A stretch of DNA of 52,615 nt from contig JBGTAR010000373.1 of assembly GCA_041749815.1 (NCBI GenBank), forward strand, positions 1 to 52,615, read 5' to 3'. This DNA comes from JAJTZA01 sp041749815 (GTDB taxonomy: Bacteria; Verrucomicrobiota; Verrucomicrobiia; Chthoniobacterales; Terrimicrobiaceae). A program made the position numbers and the translations under genes. Below, piece by piece: positions 15,059 through 22,789 of the stretch. The notes under the pieces are model-generated. The model saw nothing but the letters and a program-made list of their open reading frames with translations. It had not been told where the DNA came from and did not search any database. Numbering within the stretch: the first letter of the stretch is position 1; each line of letters opens with the position of its first letter.

Positions 15059-16239
15059 GAGTTTTGGTTCAGGAGTTTGACGGATGCTTTTGCGGCGGCA
15101 GCCTTGGCTTTGCGTTCGATGGCGGTGCCACGGAGCATTTCCTGAGCGGCTTCTTTCACGAGGCCGGGGGTTATAGGAACCTCTTGGAATTCGGAGAGAA
15201 ACCGGGTTTTTCCGATGACGTTGGTGAGGAATCCAAGCAGGCCGGGTGAGGCCATGGTGACCGTCACGAGTGTGCGGATGGCCTCGGCTGGGAAGCCTGC
15301 GGCTTGAATTCTCGCGATGGATTCGACTTCATCTTGGGTGAGCGTGTCGGGGCAGAAGTTGCGGCGGAGTCGGCCCTCGAATTGGCCGGCTGCCCATTTG
15401 CCTTCAATTGCGGCGTTCAGGTCATCGGCAAATTGCGGGGTTGCGCACGCGGCAAAACCGAGGCCTCCTTTTTGGTCGATGCCGGATCTCCCAGCGCGGA
15501 AGAATTCCAGCTTGTCCCAGCAATGGCGCAGGAAGCTTATTTTTTCGGGGAACTTGTTGGTGTCGCGGGGCCAGAGGTATTGAGCCTCGTCCAGAAAGAC
15601 GAGTTCGATGACGCCGGTGGCGATGGTGGCGAGGATCTGCTCGGCGATCAGGTGATTGTTTTTTGAGGAGTTGATCGCGATGCCGAGGGCTTGAGCAAAG
15701 GCGGAGGTGAAGCAGCGCATGTCGCCACCTGGAGGAACATCCACAAACACAGCGCGGTCCATGTATTTGCGGAAAAACTCGTCCCGGAAGGGGTATGTCT
15801 TGCCGATGCGGTAAGCGCCAATGATGAGCGAGAAGATGCGGCAGTCCGCTGCCTCGCGGATGCCCATGCGGACACGTTTCGTCACCGATGTGGCTGCGGG
15901 GGTCGGCAGGCCCGCTTCAAACTCTTTGCGGAGCTTGGCCACGGCGTCAACAAAGCGGACCAACTCGGTGGGCTCCGCATTTGGGTTGGTGAGGCACTCG
16001 CGGATCTCGGACTGAGACATGCCAAGTTTTTCTCCAAGGGCATCAGCGGTGCCTTGGGATAGGCGTGCATAATTAAAGAGCCACACGGCGGCGCGTGTTT
16101 GCTCTTGTGTGCGGCGGGAGGCGACGGCCCCGATGTAGCGGAGGCCGACATTGATGCCGGAGATCAGGGGATCGGACATGTAGCGCTCTGGAGCGCTGGC
16201 GGGATCGGAGTCGGGTTTTAGGTATCGTGTGGAGGACAT
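15055..16239 (-). CDS. MuB-like AAA+ ATPase, transposition target selector
   Basis: 394 residues. An N-terminal HTH (about 58-90, LGEKLGMSQSEIRECL) precedes the ATPase core with Walker A GAYRIGKT (141-148) and Walker B LVFLDEAQ (213-220). This is the MuB/TniB/TnsC-type layout; in Mu the ATPase coats target DNA and activates the transposase. It lies directly downstream of the transposase gene, as B follows A in Mu, with one 56-residue ORF between. Confidence 0.9.
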   Translation of the reverse strand: MSSTRYLKPDSDPASAPERYMSDPLISGINVGLRYIGAVASRRTQEQTRAAVWLFNYARLSQGTADALGEKLGMSQSEIRECLTNPNAEPTELVRFVDAVAKLRKEFEAGLPTPAATSVTKRVRMGIREAADCRIFSLIIGAYRIGKTYPFRDEFFRKYMDRAVFVDVPPGGDMRCFTSAFAQALGIAINSSKNNHLIAEQILATIATGVIELVFLDEAQYLWPRDTNKFPEKISFLRHCWDKLEFFRAGRSGIDQKGGLGFAACATPQFADDLNAAIEGKWAAGQFEGRLRRNFCPDTLTQDEVESIARIQAAGFPAEAIRTLVTVTMASPGLLGFLTNVIGKTRFLSEFQEVPITPGLVKEAAQEMLRGTAIERKAKAAAAKASVKLLNQNS

Positions 16240-16246
16240 GGAGTTT

Positions 16247-16417
16247 TTAGTTTTCGGTTTTTTGCAGGGTGGCGTTTAGCCAGGTGAGGAGTTCGGAGTC
16301 AGATTCGGGGTCCAGGCAATCGGCGATGAAGTCACGGGCTGCGGCGGGATCCTCGGCGATGTCGAGGTATTCCTGCAGGGCGGCTTTGCGGTCTTCGATG
16401 TCGGCGGGATCAGCCAT
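16247..16417 (-). CDS. Small acidic protein between transposase and MuB-like genes
   Basis: 56 residues, strongly acidic and helical (ADIEDRKAALQEYLDIAEDPAAARDFI). Its start overlaps the transposase 3' end by 8 bp and it ends 7 bp before the MuB-like start. It may be an adaptor for the two larger proteins; this is inferred from position only. Confidence 0.6.
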   Translation of the reverse strand: MADPADIEDRKAALQEYLDIAEDPAAARDFIADCLDPESDSELLTWLNATLQKTEN

Positions 16418-18668
16418 AAATTTCGGAGGCGAGTTGTGCGGTTGCGTCGTCCATTTGTTTTGCACGGTCCACGCCACCGGATTGGCGGGCTGTGGCGGCA
16501 GCGCCTTCGTTGTGCATGCGCATGGCTTCCATCTTGCGGGTTGCTTCGCGTCCGATGACGGCCAGCTCGCTGCATGCTTCGGCGACGTGGCGGCGGTTTG
16601 CGCCGATGGATTTGGCGATGGCCGTGGCGTCATTCGCGGCGGGGATGTCCTGCTGGGGACATGTGCCGATGTAAGCCCCATTGGGCTGGCACACGATCAG
16701 CTCGCGGGGATCAAGGGGATTCAGGAAGGTCTTGTATTTCTGGCCTTCGATCAAGCGGACCAGGTGGCCTTGGCTGTCCTGGCAGCGGGCGATGTAGGAG
16801 AATTCTCCACCGTAAGGATCTGCCTCTTCATCGCGGAAGCGGAACTCGCCGTTTTCATTCACACGGCGGAGTTGCCAGAGGTAATCGGGCGCGTCCACAT
16901 GGGTCAGCAGCTGAGGGATGGCCCATGCGGGGATCCGCACAAGTTCGGCTGCGCCCCGGTCGAACACTTCGCGGCGGCTAAGCAATCGGGCGCGGGTGAG
17001 GTGGGGGTTGGCTTCGAGGTAAGCGCCGATCATGCGCTGCTTCTCTTCTGGCATCGCTTGAAAGTCTGCGCGGGACATCCATGGGGAGTTGTCATCGAAG
17101 CGCCATTCTTGGGTTGTGTAACCGGACTCGGCCCAGCCTTCGCAGCGGTGATCGATTTCGCGGTTGATGGACTCGATGCAAGCGAGTGCGAGGGTCGGGA
17201 AGTCGCGCCACTCTATAAGAGGATACATGAGATCCACCCCGAGTTTGGCAGCGGTCTTAATGACGAGCTGGTTGTAGCGGTCACGGCCGTGGAGGTCTTC
17301 CGGGCTGTGATCGCGGTTCATGCCCACGGCACCGGGGAAGATGCTGGTATCGGCCATCATATTCCGCAGGGGGTTGCGAGCGCCTTCGAGGGCAGCCTTG
17401 AAATTGCTGCACCCTTTGGCCGGGCCTTCAAAGGCACCGGGGAAAGCGGGATCTCCACCGATGGAACCACGATCCACGGTGACCTTGCCATCCGTAACGA
17501 GGCGGAGAGTATCCTCGAACCATTTTGGCAGGGCGGCGGTGCCGTGCTCAACGATCATTGTGGTGCCGGTGTCGGGGCGATAGCCCACATCGCGGAGATA
17601 GCACACGCAGAACCAGATCATGTCGCGAGCGCGGAGCATGCGCTTGGCGCGTTCTTCGTCATCCCAGATGGTGGGTTTGAAAAAGCTCTTAAACGTGCAA
17701 TCGCTGGCGCGGTCGAGGGCGTCCAGGCCGAGAGGCTTGGTGCCACGGGTGTTGATTCCGAGGACGTTGACTTTGACGTCATAGACCTGATCATCGAAAT
17801 AAACGATTTCACCGACCTTCACGCCGACGCGGGTTTTGCGGACATTCGGGGCGAGGGCCTTGATTGCGCTCAGGCCATAGCGAGCGCCTTCGACGACTGC
17901 CTTGGAGGGGCGGCGTTTGGGGTCAATGAAGTATTTGTACGACCAGCGCAGTGGAAGGTCTGAGCCTTTGGCGTTTGGCGGCGGGGTGGTGTAGCCTGGG
18001 ATCCGGTATTTGGGGTCGCCGGTCTCGCGCCATGCGATCAGCTGATCGCGGAGCTTTTTCCAAACGGGTGCAAATTTGCGTTGGTTCTGACCGACCAGCT
18101 CATGGAAGTAAGCGATGGTCTCGCGAGGAGGTCCGGCCAAGGTCCTACGTTTCCCCCACAGGACATAGGCCTCGTCGGGGGCGTGTTGGGGACCACCGCA
18201 TTTTTCTATAACCTTGACCCACCGGCGAAGGTTGCGAGCGGAGAGGGGCATGTGGGTCCGGCGCTCATAGTATGAGCAGGCGCGGGTCTCGGCCTCACCT
18301 TTGCTGCCGGTGACTTCCCAGACGCGGTAGTATTCATGCACGGCCTCTTTGCGCATGGGCCAATGCTTCTTCTCGTAGTCGGTGGCCTGCTCGATCCGGT
18401 GTTCGAAGAGAGCGGTGGCGCGGCGGGAGCAGGTGAGCAGCTCGGCGACGGTGTCACATCCCTTCACACGTTTGGCCAAGTCGATGCGGCGACGCCAGTT
18501 TTCTGGCAACACATCGGACCGCCATGCGACGAGGCCTGACTCGTCGGTGGTCCGGGGTGCGTTGAGATCGTCCAAGCGCTTGCGCACGCCACGCGGGGTC
18601 AGCTGCAAGACTTCGCTGAGGGTGAAGGCGCTGAGGACTTCGGGGCCGTTGAGGCAAATGCTGGACAT
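16410..18668 (-). CDS. MuA-like DDE transposase
   Basis: 752 residues from ATG 18668, 1 bp after the upstream stop. The N-terminus has a MuA-type winged helix (LSEVLQLTPRGVRKRL), then a second DNA-binding region. The catalytic core has Asp292/293 in VYFDDQ, a central VEHGTAA (Glu374 where Mu has Asp in a D-N/G motif) and a third acidic residue in NFKAALEG (Glu428). The 54-residue spacing of the last two is close to Mu's 56. A beta-barrel and basic helical tail follow. It should bind the TGTCC sites at the prophage ends and catalyse replicative transposition. Confidence 0.92.
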   Translation of the reverse strand: MSSICLNGPEVLSAFTLSEVLQLTPRGVRKRLDDLNAPRTTDESGLVAWRSDVLPENWRRRIDLAKRVKGCDTVAELLTCSRRATALFEHRIEQATDYEKKHWPMRKEAVHEYYRVWEVTGSKGEAETRACSYYERRTHMPLSARNLRRWVKVIEKCGGPQHAPDEAYVLWGKRRTLAGPPRETIAYFHELVGQNQRKFAPVWKKLRDQLIAWRETGDPKYRIPGYTTPPPNAKGSDLPLRWSYKYFIDPKRRPSKAVVEGARYGLSAIKALAPNVRKTRVGVKVGEIVYFDDQVYDVKVNVLGINTRGTKPLGLDALDRASDCTFKSFFKPTIWDDEERAKRMLRARDMIWFCVCYLRDVGYRPDTGTTMIVEHGTAALPKWFEDTLRLVTDGKVTVDRGSIGGDPAFPGAFEGPAKGCSNFKAALEGARNPLRNMMADTSIFPGAVGMNRDHSPEDLHGRDRYNQLVIKTAAKLGVDLMYPLIEWRDFPTLALACIESINREIDHRCEGWAESGYTTQEWRFDDNSPWMSRADFQAMPEEKQRMIGAYLEANPHLTRARLLSRREVFDRGAAELVRIPAWAIPQLLTHVDAPDYLWQLRRVNENGEFRFRDEEADPYGGEFSYIARCQDSQGHLVRLIEGQKYKTFLNPLDPRELIVCQPNGAYIGTCPQQDIPAANDATAIAKSIGANRRHVAEACSELAVIGREATRKMEAMRMHNEGAAATARQSGGVDRAKQMDDATAQLASEIYG

Positions 18669-18669
18669 G

Positions 18670-18879
18670 TCAGTTGAGGTGGGGTTGTTGGCTGTTCTCG
18701 ACGTCGAGCAGGCGCAGCCGGTTGTAGGTTTCACGGAAGGCGGGGGCGTCATCGACGATGGCCCCGGACTTGACGAGGGTGATCGTGGTGGGCGTTCCGT
18801 CGCAGTCCACCGTCAGATCATTGATGCCCTGGGCAATCATTTGAGTGACAAGGCTCTTTATTGTGGCAGAGGAGATCAT
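18670..18879 (-). CDS. Hypothetical early phage protein
   Basis: 69 residues from ATG 18879. Small alpha/beta protein (IKSLVTQMIAQGINDLTVDCDG). It lies 2 bp from both neighbours, just ahead of the transposase gene. No family recognised. Confidence 0.6.
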   Translation of the reverse strand: MISSATIKSLVTQMIAQGINDLTVDCDGTPTTITLVKSGAIVDDAPAFRETYNRLRLLDVENSQQPHLN

Positions 18880-18881
18880 GC

Positions 18882-19067
18882 TTAGTGGGCGGTGGAGGTG
18901 AGGAGCATTTCGTCTTGCTCCATGCGGGGGAGGCGCACTTTGGGAGCGCATTCCCAGCAGAGGCAGCGGGTTGCCTGATCGTCGACGTTCACGGCGCGTG
19001 AGCAGTTGTGGCAGGCGAGGATCTTTGTGGAGCGGGGTTTGAGGGCGGTTGCAGGGATGGCGATCAT
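18882..19067 (-). CDS. Small zinc-ribbon-like protein
   Basis: 61 residues with CHNC and CWEC pairs 15 residues apart, consistent with one bound zinc ion. It sits in the early operon ahead of the transposase gene. Likely a small nucleic-acid or protein-binding finger. Confidence 0.6.
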   Translation of the reverse strand: MIAIPATALKPRSTKILACHNCSRAVNVDDQATRCLCWECAPKVRLPRMEQDEMLLTSTAH

Positions 19068-19073
19068 GTGGAG

Positions 19074-19253
19074 TTAGTTTGGTTTTTGGACGGTGATGAT
19101 TTGTTCGAGGGTCTGGTAGAGCTGCTCGCCGAAGCGGGACTTGCGTTTGTTGTCGAGGTGGCCGAAAAGGCGGGCGAGGGCTCCGCTACGTTGGACGGGG
19201 TCCAGCTTTTGGAAGTGTGCGAAGAGTTCGTCGCACTGGGCTTTGGTGATCAT
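19074..19253 (-). CDS. Hypothetical early phage protein
   Basis: 59 residues from ATG 19253, overlapping the upstream stop (ATGA). Helical (CDELFAHFQKLDPVQRSGALARLF) with basic KRKSR. No family recognised. Confidence 0.6.
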   Translation of the reverse strand: MITKAQCDELFAHFQKLDPVQRSGALARLFGHLDNKRKSRFGEQLYQTLEQIITVQKPN

Positions 19254-19462
19254 TCCTCTTCGTCCTCCTCTTTGGACTCTTTGAGGGTTTGGGCGGATGC
19301 CCACGCGACCATGAAAGCCGCGCAAGCGATGCACATGAGCCCAAAGAATGGGTTCAACAGGAATCCGGCCCCTACAAAGGAGAGGATGAAAATGGCCGTG
19401 GAGATGACGATGATAATCCGCAACTGTTCGCGGGAAGAGGGTGATTTATTATCTGGGCTCAT
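19250..19462 (-). CDS. Small two-helix membrane protein
   Basis: 70 residues with two predicted membrane helices (about 15-37 and 39-58) and a very acidic tail (KESKEEDEEE). It could be an exclusion or membrane-associated early protein. Its ATG overlaps the TGA of an open minus frame that runs opposite the plus-strand gene 19505-19888. Confidence 0.6.
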   Translation of the reverse strand: MSPDNKSPSSREQLRIIIVISTAIFILSFVGAGFLLNPFFGLMCIACAAFMVAWASAQTLKESKEEDEEE

Positions 19463-19504
19463 TTCGAGTTTGCGGGGGGTTGAGATTTCTCGGTAGGGTT
19501 TGGC

Positions 19505-19888
19505 ATGGAAGAGATCCTGCGATGGCTTGATGAAACATGGGGGGCCAAGACTTTGGCGGAACTGCGCGAGGAGACTTTTGCCGAGCCCACGGGTTTGGTG
19601 TATACCTCCTTGCGATTGAGCCCCGGATCACGCGTGGCGCTCTTGTTGTGCGCGACCGGCGATGATTGGCTGGACCTGCTCACCCGAATCTTTGATTTTG
19701 ATTCCAAGGGAAAATCAGAGGACTGGACGGAACTCACAGTTTTCGATGTGACCGTGCGTACGATCAAAGGCAGCGGGATTGGCTTTGAGGACTGCTTCGA
19801 TGGGGAAGGTAAGCGCAGTGCAATTGTGCTGATCGCAACTGAGCCTCGGTCGATTGAGATTTTGGAGAAGGTCTTAGGGTTGACCTGA
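19505..19888 (+). CDS. Lone rightward gene inside the early operon, unknown function
   Basis: 127 residues that read like a compact alpha/beta protein (EEILRWLDETWGAKTLAELREE, VALLLCATGDDWLDLLTRIFDF, IVLIATEPRSIEILEKVLGL), with GC-rich third positions. It opposes all neighbouring genes, so it would need its own promoter and would be antisense to early transcription. A minus-strand frame (19459-19920, start GTG) is also open here and joins both neighbours by 4-bp overlaps, but its product is Ser/Pro-rich and looks like an antisense reading. The plus call is preferred, with that caveat. Confidence 0.6.
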   Translation: MEEILRWLDETWGAKTLAELREETFAEPTGLVYTSLRLSPGSRVALLLCATGDDWLDLLTRIFDFDSKGKSEDWTELTVFDVTVRTIKGSGIGFEDCFDGEGKRSAIVLIATEPRSIEILEKVLGLT

Positions 19889-19916
19889 AGAGCGGTTAAG
19901 AGATCCAGTATTGTTT

Positions 19917-20099
19917 TCACGATTGTGATATGGAGTTGGCGGAGGCGATGGCTAGGCGGCGGGTGGCGGTGTCGAGGAGGATGCGGGCATCGCGCAGTTC
20001 TTTGCTGGCGCGACTCAGCGCGGCCTCGGCATCCGAGATGCGTTCATTTGCAAGACGGAGGTGCAACCTGGCAGCGGTGAGTTCTTCTGAGGTGGTCAT
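19917..20099 (-). CDS. Small coiled-coil protein
   Basis: 60 residues from ATG 20099, overlapping the upstream stop. Nearly the whole chain is a heptad-like helix (LTAARLHLRLANERISDAEAALSRASKEL). No family recognised. Confidence 0.6.
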   Translation of the reverse strand: MTTSEELTAARLHLRLANERISDAEAALSRASKELRDARILLDTATRRLAIASANSISQS

Positions 20100-20356
20100 G
20101 AGTTCGCTGTGGAGTTGTGCCCAAGGATGACGGGCGGGTGGTTGGGGAGTTCGAGGATGACGGGCTCGCTGGGGAACAAGCGGACGTGGGCTTGGTTCAT
20201 TCCTTGGATCAGTTTCGCGGAGGGTTTGCGGTGACCGAGGGAGACCGCTCGCAGGTAGTCGTATCCGACGCCGTAAGTTTCGTGGATGAAGGGCTTGAGG
20301 CACACAGGGGGACGAGCTGCGCGGCAGTGGTTGGATGCGATTTCCAGCGGGCTCAT
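20096..20356 (-). CDS. Small HTH-like early protein
   Basis: 86 residues from ATG 20356, overlapping the upstream stop (ATGA). The middle (YGVGYDYLRAVSLGHRKPSAKLIQGMN) resembles a Cro-type helix-turn-helix. It lies second after the Ner-like gene and may help the lysis-lysogeny switch. Confidence 0.6.
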   Translation of the reverse strand: MSPLEIASNHCRAARPPVCLKPFIHETYGVGYDYLRAVSLGHRKPSAKLIQGMNQAHVRLFPSEPVILELPNHPPVILGHNSTANS

Positions 20357-20565
20357 TTTAGGGGCAGTGTTCGTGAAAGGAGTTGCTCGAGCTTCATCTG
20401 GTGAGACTCGGCATTGCGAAGACAGAGGGCCTCGGCGCGGCACGCGGCGGCTGCATCTTTGTCGAGATGTTTTGCGGCCTCGGTGAGAAGAGTGGCTCGC
20501 TGGAGATTCGGCATTGTGCATGTGGATGGCAGGGCAAGGGTGATGAGGGTTTGCAGGGGATTCAT
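20353..20565 (-). CDS. Hypothetical early protein
   Basis: 70 residues from ATG 20565, which overlaps the Ner-like stop. The C-terminal part is helical and Ala-rich (LTEAAKHLDKDAAAACRAEALCL). A later in-frame ATG near 20514 is an alternative start. No family recognised. Confidence 0.55.
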   Translation of the reverse strand: MNPLQTLITLALPSTCTMPNLQRATLLTEAAKHLDKDAAAACRAEALCLRNAESHQMKLEQLLSRTLPLK

Positions 20566-20774
20566 AGACCGAGGTGCTTGATGACTTGGGAGCGAACGCT
20601 GGGGTAGAGGGTGGGATGGTGGATGGAGAGGCTGACGGTGTTCCTTGCGTATCCGAGGTTGCGGGCGACTTGAGAAACGGTCAGACCTTTGGCGACAAGG
20701 CGTTGTTTGATCTCAATTGCTGAGATTTTGTTTTGACGCTGTTCGCGCTTGGTGTTAGCAGATGCACATAGCAT
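20562..20774 (-). CDS. Ner-like DNA-binding regulator
   Basis: 70 residues. ISAIEIKQRLVAKGLTVSQVARNLGYARNTVSLSI is the Ner/Nlp helix-turn-helix pattern and the size matches Mu Ner. In Mu, Ner is the first early gene and represses both early and repressor promoters. Here it is likewise first in the early operon and divergent from a repressor gene. The start codon shares bases with the divergent start (CATG, 20772-20775), and no Shine-Dalgarno sequence precedes it. Confidence 0.8.
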   Translation of the reverse strand: MLCASANTKREQRQNKISAIEIKQRLVAKGLTVSQVARNLGYARNTVSLSIHHPTLYPSVRSQVIKHLGL

Positions 20775-20825
20775 GCAGAATCAATCATCAAAAAGTGCGA
20801 GTGAGTCAATAGAAAAGTGTGACTA
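20725..20825. promoter_or_regulatory. Lysis-lysogeny control region between ner-like and repressor genes
   Basis: The two divergent starts overlap in CATG, so each promoter must lie within the other gene. Candidate -35 elements are TTGACG near 20733 (rightward) and, on the minus strand, TTGACT near 20804. Direct repeats AAAAGTGCGA (20791-20800) and AAAAGTGTGA (20813-20822) lie two helical turns apart. -10 matches are weak, so the exact promoters are uncertain. Confidence 0.4.
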
Positions 20826-21213
20826 CCCGCAAAGATTCCGCTCTTTTCGCGAAAAATCCTCGCTAAAGCAGGGGGAACTGGCCGCACTTCTTGATATTCA
20901 CCCCAACTATATTTCGCAAATTGAGCGGGGAGAGAAGGTACCTGGGAAGCAGTTGCTAAAGAGTTTCCGAATTTTGGAAGACGCTCCATTGTATAAGAGT
21001 GCGAATCGCGATGGGGAGCCGCAATCTATGCCCCCACCCCACCAGATCCATCGGCAGCAATTACCGGATCCTAAAGACCAAAAAAAATCACCACATGAGT
21101 GCTATGCGGAAGGAGTTAATATTCTCGGTTATTTGTTGGAGCATCATCCATCGGCGCTGGCTGCTCTGCTCGCCACACTTCGCGGGATTTACGAACTCTA
21201 CCGAAAAAAATGA
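20773..21213 (+). CDS. Xre-family repressor-like regulator
   Basis: 146 residues from ATG 20773. A classic Xre helix-turn-helix (FREKSSLKQGELAALLDIHPNYISQIERGEKVPG, about 20-55) is followed by a Pro-rich linker and a helical C-terminal domain that may oligomerise (GYLLEHHPSALAALLATLRGIYELY). It diverges from the Ner-like gene as Mu c diverges from ner, so it is probably the lysogeny repressor. Two direct repeats AAAAGTG-C/T-GA at 20791 and 20813, 22 bp apart, may be its operators. Confidence 0.75.
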   Translation: MQNQSSKSASESIEKCDYPQRFRSFREKSSLKQGELAALLDIHPNYISQIERGEKVPGKQLLKSFRILEDAPLYKSANRDGEPQSMPPPHQIHRQQLPDPKDQKKSPHECYAEGVNILGYLLEHHPSALAALLATLRGIYELYRKK

Positions 21214-21219
21214 AAAATC

Positions 21220-21555
21220 ATGAGTGACGACACACTGGTGTTAATAGTGATCGCGTGGCTTGTGAGCGCAATCGTTGGTGCAATTATCGGCATGCAAAAG
21301 GGCAAGGCCGGGAAGGGCGCATTCCTTGCATTCTTTTTCGGGCCACTCGGTTGGCTATTGATGATCTGGGATGTTGGGATTTTTCCTGTGGTGATTCTTG
21401 TCCTGCTTGTTGGCGGAGTCCTTGTGGCTGGAATCCTTGCTTCCGAAAAGGACAAGGATCGGATGCAAGAGATCGAGCGTGAGGCGCGTAGAGCGAACGA
21501 TGAATACAGGCGGGAACGAAACTCTGGAATGTTTCCGATGGCAGATGGCCAATGA
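21220..21555 (+). CDS. Small three-helix membrane protein
   Basis: 111 residues with predicted membrane helices at about 5-24, 33-52 and 53-72, then a charged helical tail (SEKDKDRMQEIEREARRAND). It follows the repressor by 6 bp and may be expressed in the lysogen, for example in superinfection exclusion; that role is inferred from position. Confidence 0.6.
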   Translation: MSDDTLVLIVIAWLVSAIVGAIIGMQKGKAGKGAFLAFFFGPLGWLLMIWDVGIFPVVILVLLVGGVLVAGILASEKDKDRMQEIEREARRANDEYRRERNSGMFPMADGQ

Positions 21556-22205
21556 AAACATTAATCCTCCTTTTGGTTCTTGTTTGCGCTGCTTGGTTTT
21601 TTTGGAACCACGAAGATTCTCCTATCGAAGCGGAAGCTCCGGCAATTGCTGAGACACCTGCTCCTCCCAATGTGAAAATTTCTGAGCCACCGACTGTGGA
21701 TCCCGGTCAGCTGGTCGCCATTCGTGGTGAAGTGGTTTCCGTTGATGGAGATTTTATGATTGTGGATTGTGAGGATGAACCTGACATCCCAGGGTTTGCA
21801 TGGAACGTTGATGCCGGATCGGGAGGTGCGGAGATCGCGCAGCTTGCATCGCTGGCTGTAAGCACTAAGAACGAAAGAACCACCAAGAAATTCGGATCGA
21901 TGCAAATGGCAAAAAATGGAGTGCTGATGCCATCAAAGCTGGAGGCAAACAGTCGGCCTCTTGGTCGTTTTGCTCTTCATGGATTCCCTGCGAGAACTGT
22001 CTATGTTCATGTGATCGCTGCGCGGACAGGAAAGTCCATCAACGGTCTCGATATTTACACGGTCAACTTTAAGTTGCCGGAAGAATTGGTGACTGCAACG
22101 CCGAGCATCAATTACCCGCCCGGTGTGGACACGCCGGAAAAACGACGCGCATATTGGCAAGCAGTCGTTGAAGAACGCAAAAAGAAAAGCGTGCAGAATC
22201 GATAA
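21552..22205 (+). CDS. Membrane-anchored or exported protein, unknown function
   Basis: 217 residues. An N-terminal membrane segment (LILLLVLVCAAWFFW) is followed by an Ala/Pro/Glu linker and a beta-rich domain (VAIRGEVVSVDGDFMIVDCE; VYVHVIAARTGKSI). The start overlaps the upstream stop (ATGA). With the two genes before it, it may form the lysogenic-state operon. Confidence 0.6.
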   Translation: MKTLILLLVLVCAAWFFWNHEDSPIEAEAPAIAETPAPPNVKISEPPTVDPGQLVAIRGEVVSVDGDFMIVDCEDEPDIPGFAWNVDAGSGGAEIAQLASLAVSTKNERTTKKFGSMQMAKNGVLMPSKLEANSRPLGRFALHGFPARTVYVHVIAARTGKSINGLDIYTVNFKLPEELVTATPSINYPPGVDTPEKRRAYWQAVVEERKKKSVQNR

Positions 22206-22342
22206 AAAAAGATTGACGCTGATTTGAGAAAATCAGACTCGCGGGTGCGCGTGCACTGGATTCGTTTTTTTGTCAATAAGGAATAAGTTGATCAACCCCA
22301 TTGCTCTTCCCCCCTCCGCGAAAATGGTAAAACTAGGCAGGC
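22206..22342 (+). promoter_or_regulatory. Intergenic region upstream of the late genes
   Basis: This 137-bp gap contains TTGACG (22213-22218) followed by the inverted repeat CTGATT (22219-22224) / AATCAG (22231-22236), a sensible place for a late promoter or activator site. No convincing -10 is seen at normal spacing, as would be expected for an activator-dependent promoter of the Mu Mor/C type. Confidence 0.3.
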
Positions 22343-22765
22343 ATGAACTCCACGTGCCAATCTTCACCGCCAGCCCCATTGCGGCTTTCGGTTTTTCTTT
22401 TGTTCATCGTCGTTGCGGTCGTGCTGATGCTGGTAGCCCGGCACGCGGACCGCAAGCAAGCTGAGTCCAGGGCTCAGATTTTTTTCGCAGGGGAAACAGC
22501 GGGCGGCCTGGGATATGGAGTTCTGGCCGCCCGTCTGCCTGGCGATTTTTCCACCAAGGAAAACCCCGGCGCGGTGGTTGGGACGCCTTTCACCCAAACC
22601 ACCGCGCTACTTTTTGAACCCTCGCCGGGCGTGAAATCCGGCTCATGTCTCGCCCTGGCTGGGCGGGATGAAACTGCGGGGAAGAGCAGAATGCCGACTC
22701 TTCACAACTCCGAAAATCACACCCTAAACCACACCGAGAGCGCGGGGGCTTTGGCATTTGCCTAA
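22343..22765 (+). CDS. Doubtful small membrane protein over a hairpin-rich region
   Basis: 140 residues; one membrane helix (about 14-33, SVFLLFIVVAVVLMLVA) then an unstructured C-terminal part. The 3' two-thirds coincide with a run of strong hairpins, several followed by T-runs, so the sequence may be selected as RNA rather than protein. The first 45 codons look coding; the rest is questionable. Confidence 0.4.
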   Translation: MNSTCQSSPPAPLRLSVFLLFIVVAVVLMLVARHADRKQAESRAQIFFAGETAGGLGYGVLAARLPGDFSTKENPGAVVGTPFTQTTALLFEPSPGVKSGSCLALAGRDETAGKSRMPTLHNSENHTLNHTESAGALAFA

Positions 22766-22785
22766 GTCTCCGCGCTCATTTTTTT
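22461..22785 (+). terminator. Run of terminator-like hairpins before the late operon
   Basis: Hairpin 1: CTGAGTC/GGCTCAG (22461-22477) followed by seven T. Hairpin 2: CGGGCGGCC/GGCCGCCCG (22500-22533). Hairpin 3: an 11-bp stem GCGCGGTGGTT/AACCACCGCGC (22569-22607), with five T at 22611-22615. Hairpin 4: CGCCC/GGGCG (22651-22665). Hairpin 5: GAGCGCGG/CCGCGCTC (22738-22777), followed by seven T, ending 4 bp before the lipoprotein start codon. Any upstream transcript must read through all of them to reach the late genes. Confidence 0.65.
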
Positions 22786-22789
22786 AACT

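Noticed and set aside
16269..17963. 564-codon open frame on the plus strand opposite the transposase
   Set aside because: It is the mirror of the real transposase gene, with no family features, and lies wholly within it.
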